NCBI GenBank assembly: GCA_945878115.1
Contig: CAMDVD010000012.1
Coordinates: 1-64,000, forward strand
DNA from: Chitinophaga pinensis
Lineage (GTDB): Bacteria; Bacteroidota; Bacteroidia; Chitinophagales; Chitinophagaceae
Reading direction: 5' to 3'
DNA: 64,000 nucleotides
Shown here one piece after another: positions 53,754 to 63,400 of the stretch. How positions within the stretch are numbered: the stretch's first letter is position 1; each line of letters starts with the position of its first letter. The translations under genes and the position numbers were made by a program. Under the pieces are notes generated by a model that saw nothing but the letters and a program-made list of their open reading frames with translations, made no database searches and was not told the origin of the DNA.

Positions 53754-54218
53754 TTACGCATTATCAATTACCCATTTTCTTATCTTTCTGATATAATCAA
53801 AATAACCTTGTTCTAAACGCAACCAAAGTAAACCAAACATAACAAAGGCTGCACCTGCAATAATATAAATAGTAGAATTGTATTTACCTTGTCCGAATGC
53901 AAACAATAAACCAGCTGCAATTAATGAAAAGGAAATAAATGTCATGAGCAAATAAGGACCGCCAATATCAATTCGTCTTGGCTTACTTCTTACCTTGATT
54001 ACACTTTGATCCCCTTTACTTGTAATTCTAATTCTGGTGATAGGTAATGTATGAACATGGTCATCATTTTCAGCATGTGGAATGACTTTTATGTCTCCAC
54101 CTTTTTCCGAAATTTCGAAATCAAGATCGTGGATTTTTAAATGTTGTCCTAAAAAAGTTGCTCCTAGTGCATTTGCATTTTTTTTGCTGTTGATGGTACT
54201 GTAGCGATAGAAAAACAT
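53754..54218 (-). CDS. Membrane protein of unknown function
   Basis: A 154-residue protein starting MFFYRYSTINSKK. The N-terminal half is soluble and beta-like (LKIHDLDFEISEKGGDIKVIPHAENDDHVHTLPITRIRI); two spans follow (about 85-105 and 114-131), then a basic C-terminal end. The small histidine/aspartate group ENDDHVH might bind metal, but this is inference. ATG 54218 is preferred over an upstream start that adds a hydrophobic stretch unlike a signal peptide. Confidence 0.55.
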   Translation of the reverse strand: MFFYRYSTINSKKNANALGATFLGQHLKIHDLDFEISEKGGDIKVIPHAENDDHVHTLPITRIRITSKGDQSVIKVRSKPRRIDIGGPYLLMTFISFSLIAAGLLFAFGQGKYNSTIYIIAGAAFVMFGLLWLRLEQGYFDYIRKIRKWVIDNA

Positions 54219-54463
54219 AATTGAAGATTTAATATTCAGAAAAGTAAAAACAAAAGCGTGTAAGTACAAATTTTTTTATGCCTTTTTTAGCACATTCTAA
54301 TTTAATGTTTGTATATAGGCCATTTTTACACGTGAATTCCTTAAAAAAAATTTCTTCGTTTTTTCAGTATGTTTAAACATGCCAGTAATTTGTAAGAAAA
54401 AGTCTAAGAATCCATTGACACTGCCTCTGCAGAAATCTATCTCCATCCTTAGCGATTCTGTAA

Positions 54464-54471
54464 TATATTTG
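54464..54471 (+). promoter_or_regulatory. Bacteroidota -7 box before the mutase gene
   Basis: TATATTTG, 21 nt before the ATG at 54493. The in-frame extension back to 54379 crosses this box and is not used. Confidence 0.65.
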
Positions 54472-54492
54472 TCGTCCTTTCCACGGAAAATA

Positions 54493-56052
54493 ATGGATAT
54501 GTCAAATAGCAAAAAAGTAATTCTTGATTCAGGAATTGAAATAGAAAAAATATACACAGAAGCAAAGGTAGAAAAGGAAATGCCAGGGCAGTTTCCATAC
54601 ACACGTGGTGTGCATGAAGGCATGTATCGCGATAAGCCTTGGACAATGAGACAATATGCTGGTTTCAGTACAGCAGAAGCAAGCAATGAACGTTATCATT
54701 TTTTATTAAACAATGGCGTGACAGGATTAAGTGTTGCATTTGACCTTCCAACACAAATTGGTTATGATAGTGATGATGCAATGGCCGATGGAGAAGTGGG
54801 AAAGGTAGGTGTTGCCATTGATTCATTAGAGGATATGGAGCGATTATTCAAAGGAATAAATCTTGAAAAAGTAAGTACCTCCATGACCATCAATGCCAGT
54901 GGCTTTATTTTATTGGCATTATATATTGCATTGGCTAAAAAACAAGGAGCTGATATTACAAAAATTACCGGCACCATTCAGAATGATATTTTAAAAGAGT
55001 ATGCAGCACGAGGTACTTATATATACCCGCCAAAACAAAGCATGCGTTTGATTACCGATATTTTTGAATATTGTAGTCAAGAAGTATCGAAGTGGAATAC
55101 GATTTCTATCAGTGGTTACCATATTCGTGAAGCTGGAAGTACGGCTGTGGAAGAACTTGCATTTACCTTGGCAAATGGGAAAGCCTATTTGCAAGCCGCA
55201 ATGGAAAAAAAATTAGACATCAATGTTTTTGCTAAACGATTATCTTTTTTCTTCAACGCACACAATCATTTATTTGAAGAAGTAGCCAAGTTTAGAGCTG
55301 CTCGTCGTATGTGGGCGCATATCACAAAAGAATTAGGCGCAACAGACATCGAAGCACAAAAATTACGTTTTCATACCCAAACTGGCGGTAGTACTTTGAC
55401 TGCCCAACAACCGATGAACAATATCGTTCGCGTTACAGTACAGACCCTCGCTGCAACACTGGGTGGTACACAAAGTTTGCATACGAATGGCTTTGATGAA
55501 GCATTGAGTTTACCTACCGAACAAGCTGCAAGCATCGCATTACGAACCCAACAAATCATTGCCGAAGAAAGTGGCATTTGTGATACCGTAGATCCATTTG
55601 CAGGTTCCTATTATATAGAAACTTTAACCAACGAAGTAGAAGAAGCTGCCTGGAAATTGATACACAAAATTGATGCCATGGGAGGTGCTGTAAGTGCGAT
55701 TGAACAAGGGTTTATGCAAGAGCAAATTGCACGTTCAAGTTATGCATACACAAAGGCAATAGAGCGAAATGAGAAAATAATTGTGGGTGTAAATAAATAC
55801 CAAAGTCAAGAAAAAAATACGACACCCATCATGAAAATAGATCATGCTATTCAAGTGGAGCAAATAGCAAGACTAAAATTATTTAAAGAAAATAGAAACC
55901 AAGACTTGGTCAAAAATTGTCTAGAAAAAATTGCAACACAAGCTTCTGGACATGAAAATTTAATGCCATTAGTTATTGAAGCGGTAGAAGCACATTGTAC
56001 ACTAGGTGAAATTGCCAATACACTTCGTGCGGTTTGGGGAGAGTACCGCTAA
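54493..56052 (+). CDS. Methylmalonyl-CoA mutase-type catalytic subunit, no B12-binding domain
   Basis: A 519-residue TIM-barrel subunit of the B12-dependent acyl-CoA mutases. [32 protein letters not shown] (about 30-61), [64 protein letters not shown] (about 200-212) and [18 protein letters not shown] are the mutase motifs. Human MCM has PTMY where this protein has EGMY, a position known to tune substrate, so methylmalonyl, isobutyryl or hydroxyisobutyryl substrates are all possible. The cobalamin subunit is not in the window. Confidence 0.9.
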   Translation: MDMSNSKKVILDSGIEIEKIYTEAKVEKEMPGQFPYTRGVHEGMYRDKPWTMRQYAGFSTAEASNERYHFLLNNGVTGLSVAFDLPTQIGYDSDDAMADGEVGKVGVAIDSLEDMERLFKGINLEKVSTSMTINASGFILLALYIALAKKQGADITKITGTIQNDILKEYAARGTYIYPPKQSMRLITDIFEYCSQEVSKWNTISISGYHIREAGSTAVEELAFTLANGKAYLQAAMEKKLDINVFAKRLSFFFNAHNHLFEEVAKFRAARRMWAHITKELGATDIEAQKLRFHTQTGGSTLTAQQPMNNIVRVTVQTLAATLGGTQSLHTNGFDEALSLPTEQAASIALRTQQIIAEESGICDTVDPFAGSYYIETLTNEVEEAAWKLIHKIDAMGGAVSAIEQGFMQEQIARSSYAYTKAIERNEKIIVGVNKYQSQEKNTTPIMKIDHAIQVEQIARLKLFKENRNQDLVKNCLEKIATQASGHENLMPLVIEAVEAHCTLGEIANTLRAVWGEYR

Positions 56053-56095
56053 TGTATTCGTTACTGCCTATTTTATCACGCCATAAAAATTCAAC

Positions 56096-56725
56096 ATGCT
56101 AAAACTTATTCTAGAATTTATCATTGGTATTGGCATTGGAATTTATGGCTATTTGGTGCCGAGTTATATCAATATGTCTGTTTTGCAATTAGGTACATTA
56201 CCTTCTACAAAATCCTTATACAAAGTATTGCTTGTTATTTCATTGATTGAGATTCCGTATTGTTTCTTTTGTATGTCCATGATGCAATGGATTTTGCAGC
56301 AACATATTTTACTCTTGGTTATCAAATGGCTCATCGTTGTTATTTTACTTTTTCTGGCTGGCTTAAATTTATTTGAAGCTAAAAAGAAATCTAAGCATAC
56401 TTCACTGGAAAACGTAAATGTGATGGAGAAAAAGCAAGTCAATAAGCTTTTATTACTCGCCATATTTAATCCATTTCAATTATCTGCTTGGGCTATTTGG
56501 GGTACCTACTTGATAGAAAAATCATGGTTTGAATGGTCAGCATTTTCCATTTTTATATTCAGTATTGGCGCATCCATCGGCGTTGCTATTATCTTATGGA
56601 TTTATGCCTATATGGGCAATAAATTAGTCTCGTATTTTTCGGTCAACAAAAAACAAATTGATTATTTTGTATCGGCGATTTTGGTCGTATTAGCTGTTGT
56701 GCAGTTGGTTAGGAATTTGAGTTGA
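56096..56725 (+). CDS. LysE-like six-span membrane protein
   Basis: A 209-residue membrane protein with about six hydrophobic segments. It opens LEFIIGIGIGIYGYLVPSYINMSVLQLG, resembling the first span of LysE-family exporters, where a 'GPVN/P' motif would be expected; here PSYINM stands in its place. NPFQLSAWAIWGTYLIEKSW in the middle resembles the LysE 'NPK...FW' region. An amino-acid or metabolite export role is inference. It is probably cotranscribed with the mutase gene, 43 bases upstream. Confidence 0.65.
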   Translation: MLKLILEFIIGIGIGIYGYLVPSYINMSVLQLGTLPSTKSLYKVLLVISLIEIPYCFFCMSMMQWILQQHILLLVIKWLIVVILLFLAGLNLFEAKKKSKHTSLENVNVMEKKQVNKLLLLAIFNPFQLSAWAIWGTYLIEKSWFEWSAFSIFIFSIGASIGVAIILWIYAYMGNKLVSYFSVNKKQIDYFVSAILVVLAVVQLVRNLS

Positions 56726-56804
56726 TGGAAAAATTATTTTACTCACAGAAGTCACAGAATACAGAAGTGTTTTAGGATTAATTTTTGTTTGACTTCGCAC
56801 TGTT

Positions 56805-56861
56805 CAGAATTTGAAATCCCGAACCCTTATCGAAGGATTTATAATCCTTACACAAATTCTG
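56805..56861 (+). repeat. Nested inverted repeat in the gap before the COG2509 gene
   Basis: CAGAATTTG (56805-56813) pairs with CAAATTCTG (56853-56861). Inside, AAGGATT (56833-56839) pairs with AATCCTT (56843-56849). The gap 56726-56972 has no gene. A CACAGAAGTCACAGAATACA word precedes it (56741-56760). This looks like a folded element or terminator. Confidence 0.55.
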
Positions 56862-56972
56862 CATCAATAGAATTTCAAGTGATTTATTCCATTTTTCTAT
56901 ACATATTATTTCTTATCCTTTTCCCCACAATTAAAACTACTTTTACCGACTTTAGGATAAAAACCTAACACC

Positions 56973-58541
56973 ATGATAAAAGAACTTAGTCTACAATTGC
57001 TTCCTTCGCAAGCCTCCTCCAATGCGGATATTTTAATGTCGATTTCGCAAGCGCTGCGTTTAAAAAAATCGCAACAGATTCAATATAAAATTCTAAAAAA
57101 ATCTATTGATGGCAGAGGCAAAACAACCCATATTATTTTACAAGTAGAAGCGCATATTGATGAAGCTGTTTTTACTGAAAAAGAAATTGAATTTAAGGCT
57201 GAAAATGTAAGCTTATGCGAAGAGTTACATATCATAGGTGCTGGACCAGCTGGGCTTTTTTGCGCTTTACAATGTATTGAATTGGGCATTAAACCTGTCT
57301 TGTTTGAAAGAGGAAAAAATGTGCGCGATCGTCGTCGTGATTTAGCCATACTCAATAAAGAAGGCATACTCAACGAAGAAAGTAATTATTGTTTCGGAGA
57401 GGGTGGAGCAGGCACTTATAGCGATGGTAAATTATATACGCGCAGTAACAAGCGTGGCAATGTGCAACGTGTATTGGAATTGTTTACTTATTTTGGTGCA
57501 GAAGAGGATATTATGTTTGATGCGCATCCACATATAGGCACCAATAAATTGCCGCAAATTATTGAAGCCATCCGAGAAAAAATTCTAGCGTGTGGTGGAG
57601 AAATTCATTTCAATTCGAAGCTAACAGATATTAAGTATACAGGTGATACTATCAGCGCTATAGTGATAAATGAAACCCAACATGTGGCAGTGAAAAATGT
57701 GGTATTGGCTACAGGACATTCAGCAAGTGATATATATGAATTATTTTATCAAAAAAATATCAAGATAGAAAGTAAACCTTATGCTTTAGGTGTTCGTATT
57801 GAGCATCCGCAACATATCATTGATTCTCTTCAATACCATTGTGAACTGCGTGATCCATATTTACCGCCTGCAAGTTATAGTTTGGTAGAACAAGTGAATG
57901 GACATGGTGTATTTTCATTTTGTATGTGCCCAGGTGGTATCATTGCGCCTGCATCCACACAAGCAAACACACTGGTAGTCAATGGTTGGAGTCCAAGCAA
58001 AAGAAACAATCCTTTTGCAAATAGTGGTATGGTAGTGAGTGTAGATGAAAAAGATTTTAAAAATAAATCCCCGTTGGGTGGACTATATTTTCAAAGAGAA
58101 GTAGAGCAAAAAGCATTTGAAGTTGGTGGTGGAAAATACGTTGCACCTGCACAAAGAATGACAGATTTTGTTCGCAATAAAGTATCTGCTAGCTTGCCAG
58201 TTTGTTCTTATCTTCCGGGTGTCAACTCTGCACTACTCTCCGATGTATTACCTAAAATAGTATACCAATCCTTATCCAATGCATTAGTCACTTTTGGGAA
58301 AAAAATGAGTGCAGAAACTCGAAAAACTTCTAGTGGATATTATACCGAAGAAGCAATTATTTTAGCTACAGAAAGTCGCACTTCATCACCAGTAAGAATA
58401 CCACGGGATAAGGAAACCTTTCAACATATCCAATTGAAAAATTTATATCCATGTGCAGAAGGAGCAGGTTATGCAGGAGGTATTGTAAGTGCAGCGATGG
58501 ATGGAATGAAAATTGCAAATGCTATAGTAAGCAATTCGTAG
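56973..58541 (+). CDS. FAD-dependent dehydrogenase of the COG2509 family
   Basis: A 522-residue flavoprotein. An N-terminal domain (about 1-80, RLKKSQQIQYKILKKSIDGRGK) typical of COG2509 proteins precedes the dinucleotide-binding loop IIGAGPAGLFCALQC (about 87-101). FERGKNVRDRRRD, EGGAGTYSDGKLYTRSNKRG and VLATGHSASDIYELF follow, and the C-terminal AEGAGYAGGIVSAAMDGMKIA closes the FAD domain. Substrate unknown. Confidence 0.9.
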   Translation: MIKELSLQLLPSQASSNADILMSISQALRLKKSQQIQYKILKKSIDGRGKTTHIILQVEAHIDEAVFTEKEIEFKAENVSLCEELHIIGAGPAGLFCALQCIELGIKPVLFERGKNVRDRRRDLAILNKEGILNEESNYCFGEGGAGTYSDGKLYTRSNKRGNVQRVLELFTYFGAEEDIMFDAHPHIGTNKLPQIIEAIREKILACGGEIHFNSKLTDIKYTGDTISAIVINETQHVAVKNVVLATGHSASDIYELFYQKNIKIESKPYALGVRIEHPQHIIDSLQYHCELRDPYLPPASYSLVEQVNGHGVFSFCMCPGGIIAPASTQANTLVVNGWSPSKRNNPFANSGMVVSVDEKDFKNKSPLGGLYFQREVEQKAFEVGGGKYVAPAQRMTDFVRNKVSASLPVCSYLPGVNSALLSDVLPKIVYQSLSNALVTFGKKMSAETRKTSSGYYTEEAIILATESRTSSPVRIPRDKETFQHIQLKNLYPCAEGAGYAGGIVSAAMDGMKIANAIVSNS

Positions 58542-58588
58542 TCCGAATATTACTAAGTGTTGCGTCTCACTTTCTACTGACGACTCAT

Positions 58589-58596
58589 TATATTTG
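58589..58596 (+). promoter_or_regulatory. Bacteroidota -7 box before recF
   Basis: TATATTTG, 9 nt before the ATG at 58606. The in-frame TTG at 58594 lies inside the box. Confidence 0.65.
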
Positions 58597-58605
58597 CCAC
58601 AACTT

Positions 58606-59682
58606 ATGCTTCGTATAGAAAAAATATCCTTATACCATTTTAGAAATTATACGAATCAGGAATTTTCCTTTGACAAACAAATCGTAAGTATCACAGGTAA
58701 AAATGGTTCTGGTAAAACATCTATTTTAGATGCGATTCACTTTCTATGTTTTACTAAAAGTTATTTTCTGCATATCGATAGTTTGGTCATCACGAATGGC
58801 TTACAAGGCATGCGAATTAATGGTGAATTTCGAACGGATAAATTAGATACACTAACTTGTATTATTCGAGACAATAGCAAAAAAGAATTTTTAAAAAACA
58901 GTGTGGCTTATACCCAATTTTCAAGGCATATTGGTCAGTTCCCTTGTGTTTTCATTGCACCAGATGATACAGAACTGATTACTGGCAGCAGCGAGGGTAG
59001 AAGAAAATTTATGGATACCATTATTAGTCAATTATCTATTGATTATTTGGATCAAATAATACTGTACGCAAAAATATTGCAACAAAGAAACGCACTACTC
59101 AAACAATGGCATTTGCAAGCAACTCAAGATTATTCTTTGTTACAAATTTACACGAAGCAACTGCATACTATTGGTCACGTCATTCATCAATATCGTATTG
59201 ATTTTTGCAAACAACTTGCGGCAAAAACGAATGAATTTTATACCTATCTGAGTGAGGAAAAAGAACAAGTTATTATTCAATATCAATCCCAATTAGAGTC
59301 AGCATCTTTAGAAGATTTGCTAACTCAAAATATAGAAAAAGACATACGTACCCAAAGAACAAATTATGGAATCCATAAAGACGATTTAATCTTTGAATTA
59401 AATGATATGCCATTCAAACAAGCAGCCTCTCAAGGGCAACGAAAATCCTTTTTATTTGGTTTGAAACTGGGTCAATTTTTCATCATTCAAGAACAAAAAA
59501 ACAAATCGCCAATTTTATTATTAGATGATATTTTTGAAAAATTGGATGAAAGTAGAAGCCATAAATTAATTGACTTTCTAGTGAAACAAAACGCACAAAT
59601 TTTTATTACGCATACCCATATTGAACAAGTCAAAAAAACATTCAAAGAATACCAAGACCAAGTTCAATTTATAGAATTATAA
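58606..59682 (+). CDS. recF: DNA replication and repair protein RecF
   Basis: An SMC-like ATPase that loads RecA at gapped DNA with RecO and RecR. The 358-residue protein starts MLRIEKISLYHFRNYTNQEF. Walker A is GKNGSGKTS (31-39), the ABC signature region is FKQAASQGQRKSFLFGLKLG and Walker B is ILLLDDIFEKLDESR. Length is normal. It is not next to dnaA or gyrB here. It is convergent with the OmpA-like lipoprotein gene, 5 bases apart. Confidence 0.95.
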   Translation: MLRIEKISLYHFRNYTNQEFSFDKQIVSITGKNGSGKTSILDAIHFLCFTKSYFLHIDSLVITNGLQGMRINGEFRTDKLDTLTCIIRDNSKKEFLKNSVAYTQFSRHIGQFPCVFIAPDDTELITGSSEGRRKFMDTIISQLSIDYLDQIILYAKILQQRNALLKQWHLQATQDYSLLQIYTKQLHTIGHVIHQYRIDFCKQLAAKTNEFYTYLSEEKEQVIIQYQSQLESASLEDLLTQNIEKDIRTQRTNYGIHKDDLIFELNDMPFKQAASQGQRKSFLFGLKLGQFFIIQEQKNKSPILLLDDIFEKLDESRSHKLIDFLVKQNAQIFITHTHIEQVKKTFKEYQDQVQFIEL

Positions 59683-59687
59683 ATTTA

Positions 59688-60479
59688 CTAATAGACCTTC
59701 CAATATACTTTAGTGATTTTCCTTTTATCATCCACACTCTTATAATCTCGAGTAGGATCTGGATATTCTATTCCTCTTCCTTCAACAATAACATTAATAA
59801 TTGCCTTCGCATTTTGATTGAATTGCGCAAATTCAGCGGCTAATTGTTCATTGATAATATCACCTACCTCCATTGCTCTTAAATAAGATAAGTAGTTGAT
59901 GTATTCATTCTCCGTCATCGATTTTTGTTGAGCACTCAACAATAATTGTTGATAGTTTTCGGTATTCGTATCTATTGTTTCTTCATCTGTGTAACCAAAC
60001 ACAACTATTTCGGCGCGAAAAATAGATCCATTCCTATTTTTTTTCACCAATGAATCAAGTAAGGGTGCGAATACACTAACTGCTTGTTCTCGTTTTTCTT
60101 CTGGAATTTTATAAGTATCACCAGCATAAAAAGTAGCCTTTGGAAATTTTTTATATAGTAAAATATTCACGCCTTTTTTAGGATCATATTTTACCAGAGT
60201 TTCTTGCAATTGAGATTTTAATCCGTAATAATAAAGTTGTACAGAACGATGATAATTTTGTCCAGTAATAATTTTAAAGGATTTTACATACTCAATTACA
60301 CTATCAGTAATTTCTTCCTGATTTTCACTACTTATATTTTCTGTATCTAGTGTTGTATTCGTAGTTGGATTTGGATTCGCATTTGGATACGTACTCAAAT
60401 TGGTTCTTCTGCTTAGGCAAGAAACAAAAAACAAAATAGAAGCTAGAATTATAAACTGATAAAAAAATTTCATACGCAT
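59688..60479 (-). CDS. OmpA-like lipoprotein
   Basis: A 263-residue lipoprotein. The signal peptide (MRMKFFYQFIILASILFFVSC) ends in a lipobox cysteine (C21), followed by an N/T/P-rich linker (about 25-55). The C-terminal part has IFRAEIVVFGYTDEE and NYLSYLRAMEVGDIINEQL, then GRGIEYPDP and KRKITKVYW, in the order of the OmpA peptidoglycan-binding domain (GhTD, LS..RA..V, G.G...P, R.V.). The match is loose, with an insertion between strands. The gene starts 8 bases after the stop of the giant repeat protein and is cotranscribed with it. Confidence 0.65.
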   Translation of the reverse strand: MRMKFFYQFIILASILFFVSCLSRRTNLSTYPNANPNPTTNTTLDTENISSENQEEITDSVIEYVKSFKIITGQNYHRSVQLYYYGLKSQLQETLVKYDPKKGVNILLYKKFPKATFYAGDTYKIPEEKREQAVSVFAPLLDSLVKKNRNGSIFRAEIVVFGYTDEETIDTNTENYQQLLLSAQQKSMTENEYINYLSYLRAMEVGDIINEQLAAEFAQFNQNAKAIINVIVEGRGIEYPDPTRDYKSVDDKRKITKVYWKVY

Positions 60480-60487
60480 ATATTAAT

Positions 60488-63400
60488 CTAATCCTCACCA
60501 AAAGAAACTTCTTTAGCAACAACGGGAGCTTTGTTGGGTTTAACATTTGTTTTTGGCGCAATTACCGTTGTAGCTGTTTTAGTTTCAGTGGCTCTATTTT
60601 TATTACTTACGACTGGCGTATTATTAGCACGTGACGTATTTTTTCTAACTGGTGCTTCAACAACATTTTTAGCACGTGACGATTTTTCTGTATTTCGTTG
60701 TTTAGGAGAAGATGCAACAGAAGGCTTTCTCCCATCTTCATTTGCAGGATTTTCTCTATTGGTGGAAATTTCGTTTTGCGGAGTTTCCGTATTGCCAGAA
60801 TTCTGTTCAGGTCCTGTTGAATTTGCATTTTGATTATCCACTTGAACATCTGTACTGCCTGCTGGCGTAGCATTTTCAGCTGAATTACCATCAGTATTGG
60901 ATGCATTAAGATTGTTTAATGTAGCCATATCGGAAGTATCTGATTCTGTTGTTCCGGCATCAGTTGAATCAGAAGTATTTGCCATTTCGCTGTTCTGAAT
61001 GGGTAGTTTTTCTGTATTTTTTTTATTTTTAGATTGATACCAAGTATATCCAATAAATAAAACAACAAGAAGTATGATAACAATATTCAACTTAGCCAAA
61101 ACACTTTTAAATCTGCTCTGTTTTGGTGGTGGTGCAGCTATATTTGGATTTTGAATTTGATTTTGATTCATTTCCAAAACCTTGTTCAATAAATCTTCGG
61201 TTTTTAATAACCTTTCATTCATTTCTTCAAAACGCATTTTGGAAGTATTTAAAACTTCTCTTTCTAAATCACTGCCAATAAATTTTGACAATGGTGGCAC
61301 ATTATTGGTTTTTAAGGATTCTTGCAATTGTCTAATTTTCTCTTCCAAAACGGCTATTGAATTCATTTCTTGATTCGTAGCATGTGGCAAATTATCACTT
61401 CTTACTTCTTCTACGCGTGTTGGCTCATTTCTTACTGGTTCTGGAATATTTACTGGACTTGGTGCTGCTACTGTATTTACATTTTCTGCTTTGGGTTGTT
61501 CGCTAGCATTAGAACCAGTTTGAGCTTTTTTATCTTTACTTAATTGTTTGATTCTTTCATAAAATTCAGCAGGCGATAAATTTTCCGCTGCTAATTTTTG
61601 GCTATCCGTAAGTCCCTCTTTTTTGACTTCTGCCGGTCTTTCTTGAACTATATTTTTTTCTTCATGAGCTGGCTGAACAATGTTAGTATGTGTTTGATCA
61701 CTTTGCACATGCGCAGTTTGTCCACTGAGAAGTGTGTTGGCTAACTTGGCTCTATTAATTAAGTTCAATTGTTCATTGAACTCTGCCTGTGTCATGGCAT
61801 TCGCAGTGATTGGGACATTGCCAATAACTTGATTAGACATTGCTCCTGGAACATGCGTTTCGGAACTAAACATTTGACCAGCCCCCTTTTCTACATCCAC
61901 CACCAATAAAGGAGTCACTGACGGTTTCGCGGTAATTTTTATTTCTTGATTAATGTTCTTTACCTTTTCATATATCTCTTCCGGACTCAATGATTTCGTA
62001 GTAACAGTATTAGCTTCTAAAAACACTTCAGCATCTTCATGATCAGAATCTGTTAAGCCATTATTATATTCAGTATCTGAATTATACATATTGCTAACGC
62101 CTTTTTCTACATCTACAACGATAATAGGAGAAGGGGAAGATTGAGATTTTACCCGTAAATCTTTGTTCAAATATTTAACCTTCCCATAGAATTCAATTGG
62201 CGATACTTCTTCAAGAGTCACAGCTAAATTCTCATTAGAAACTTTCTTTTTATTTCCACCCTTATTGCCTGCTGCAATATTTCCTTCAATATCCTTCGCG
62301 CTGTAAATATTTGTTATTCCTTTTTCTACATCTACTACAATGATTGGGGATTCTTTTTGCGTATTATTTTTTTCTACAACAACTTTTGTCTTTTTGACTT
62401 TATTATTTACTTTATCGAAAAGCTCTTTAGGACTTAAATTTTCTATTGGATTCTTAGCAACACTTACATTTATTTCCTTTCCGATTTCTTTTGATTTAAT
62501 CAGACTGGCTTTTATTTCTTCAAAATAAGAATTAGAAAATTCGGGATCTTCATTCTTAATTTCTTTCGTTTCACTCGGTGTAATTATCGCATTGGATTTA
62601 ATTTCTTCATGCAGCAATTTTATTTTTTCGTAAAATTCGGCAGGAGTTAATTTATCCGTTTGCGGTATTGGCTGCGGTACAATTTCATTTTCAATCTCCT
62701 CAATATTTTTATACTTGATATTAATTTCTTCTGGCTTATTGTCCGCACTAATTGTATCCTCTACTTTGGAAATCGTATTGGGAATGATCAAGTCCTTTTG
62801 CGTTAGATTCGCACTGATTTGATCATGTAATAATTTTATTTTTTTATAATATTCTTCAGGAGATAAATTTTCCGAATTGTCTTCATCAAGATCTGCCTTT
62901 TCAATTGTAATAGGTGTTACAGCCTTTTCAATTGCAATAGGAGTTACCGCCTTTTCCTTTTCTACATCCTTACTATCACTTGGTGCGTGCTTAAATTCTG
63001 TTTCTATTGGCGGATGAACAGGTGAAGAAGTTAAGGCCTTAATTTCTTCTTGCAAATGCTTGATGCTTTCAAAAAATTCAGCTTTTGTCAACACCTCTTT
63101 CGGAAGTATTGGTTCTTCAGGCTCTGCTTCTGGTAAGGCAGATTCTATTTTACTATTTTCCTGAACTAGAGGAACAGCACCAGTGCTTTCATCTGGTATA
63201 TTTGTTACTGGAATCTTCGATAAAGCAGCATTCGCGTTAATTTGATCTTGTAAAAGTTTTATTCTTTCATTAAATTCAGAAACGGAAATTGTGTTTGCAG
63301 GAATTGGTGCAACAATGGGAACAATTTCATTTTTAATTTCATCAATCGGATTTGAATTTGCCATCCTATTATCCAGATTTGAATTAGAATTAGGTGTGAT

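Noticed and set aside
60531-60833. Antisense frame within the 3' part of the giant repeat protein gene
   Set aside because: Arises from the low-complexity S/T/N codons on the opposite strand.
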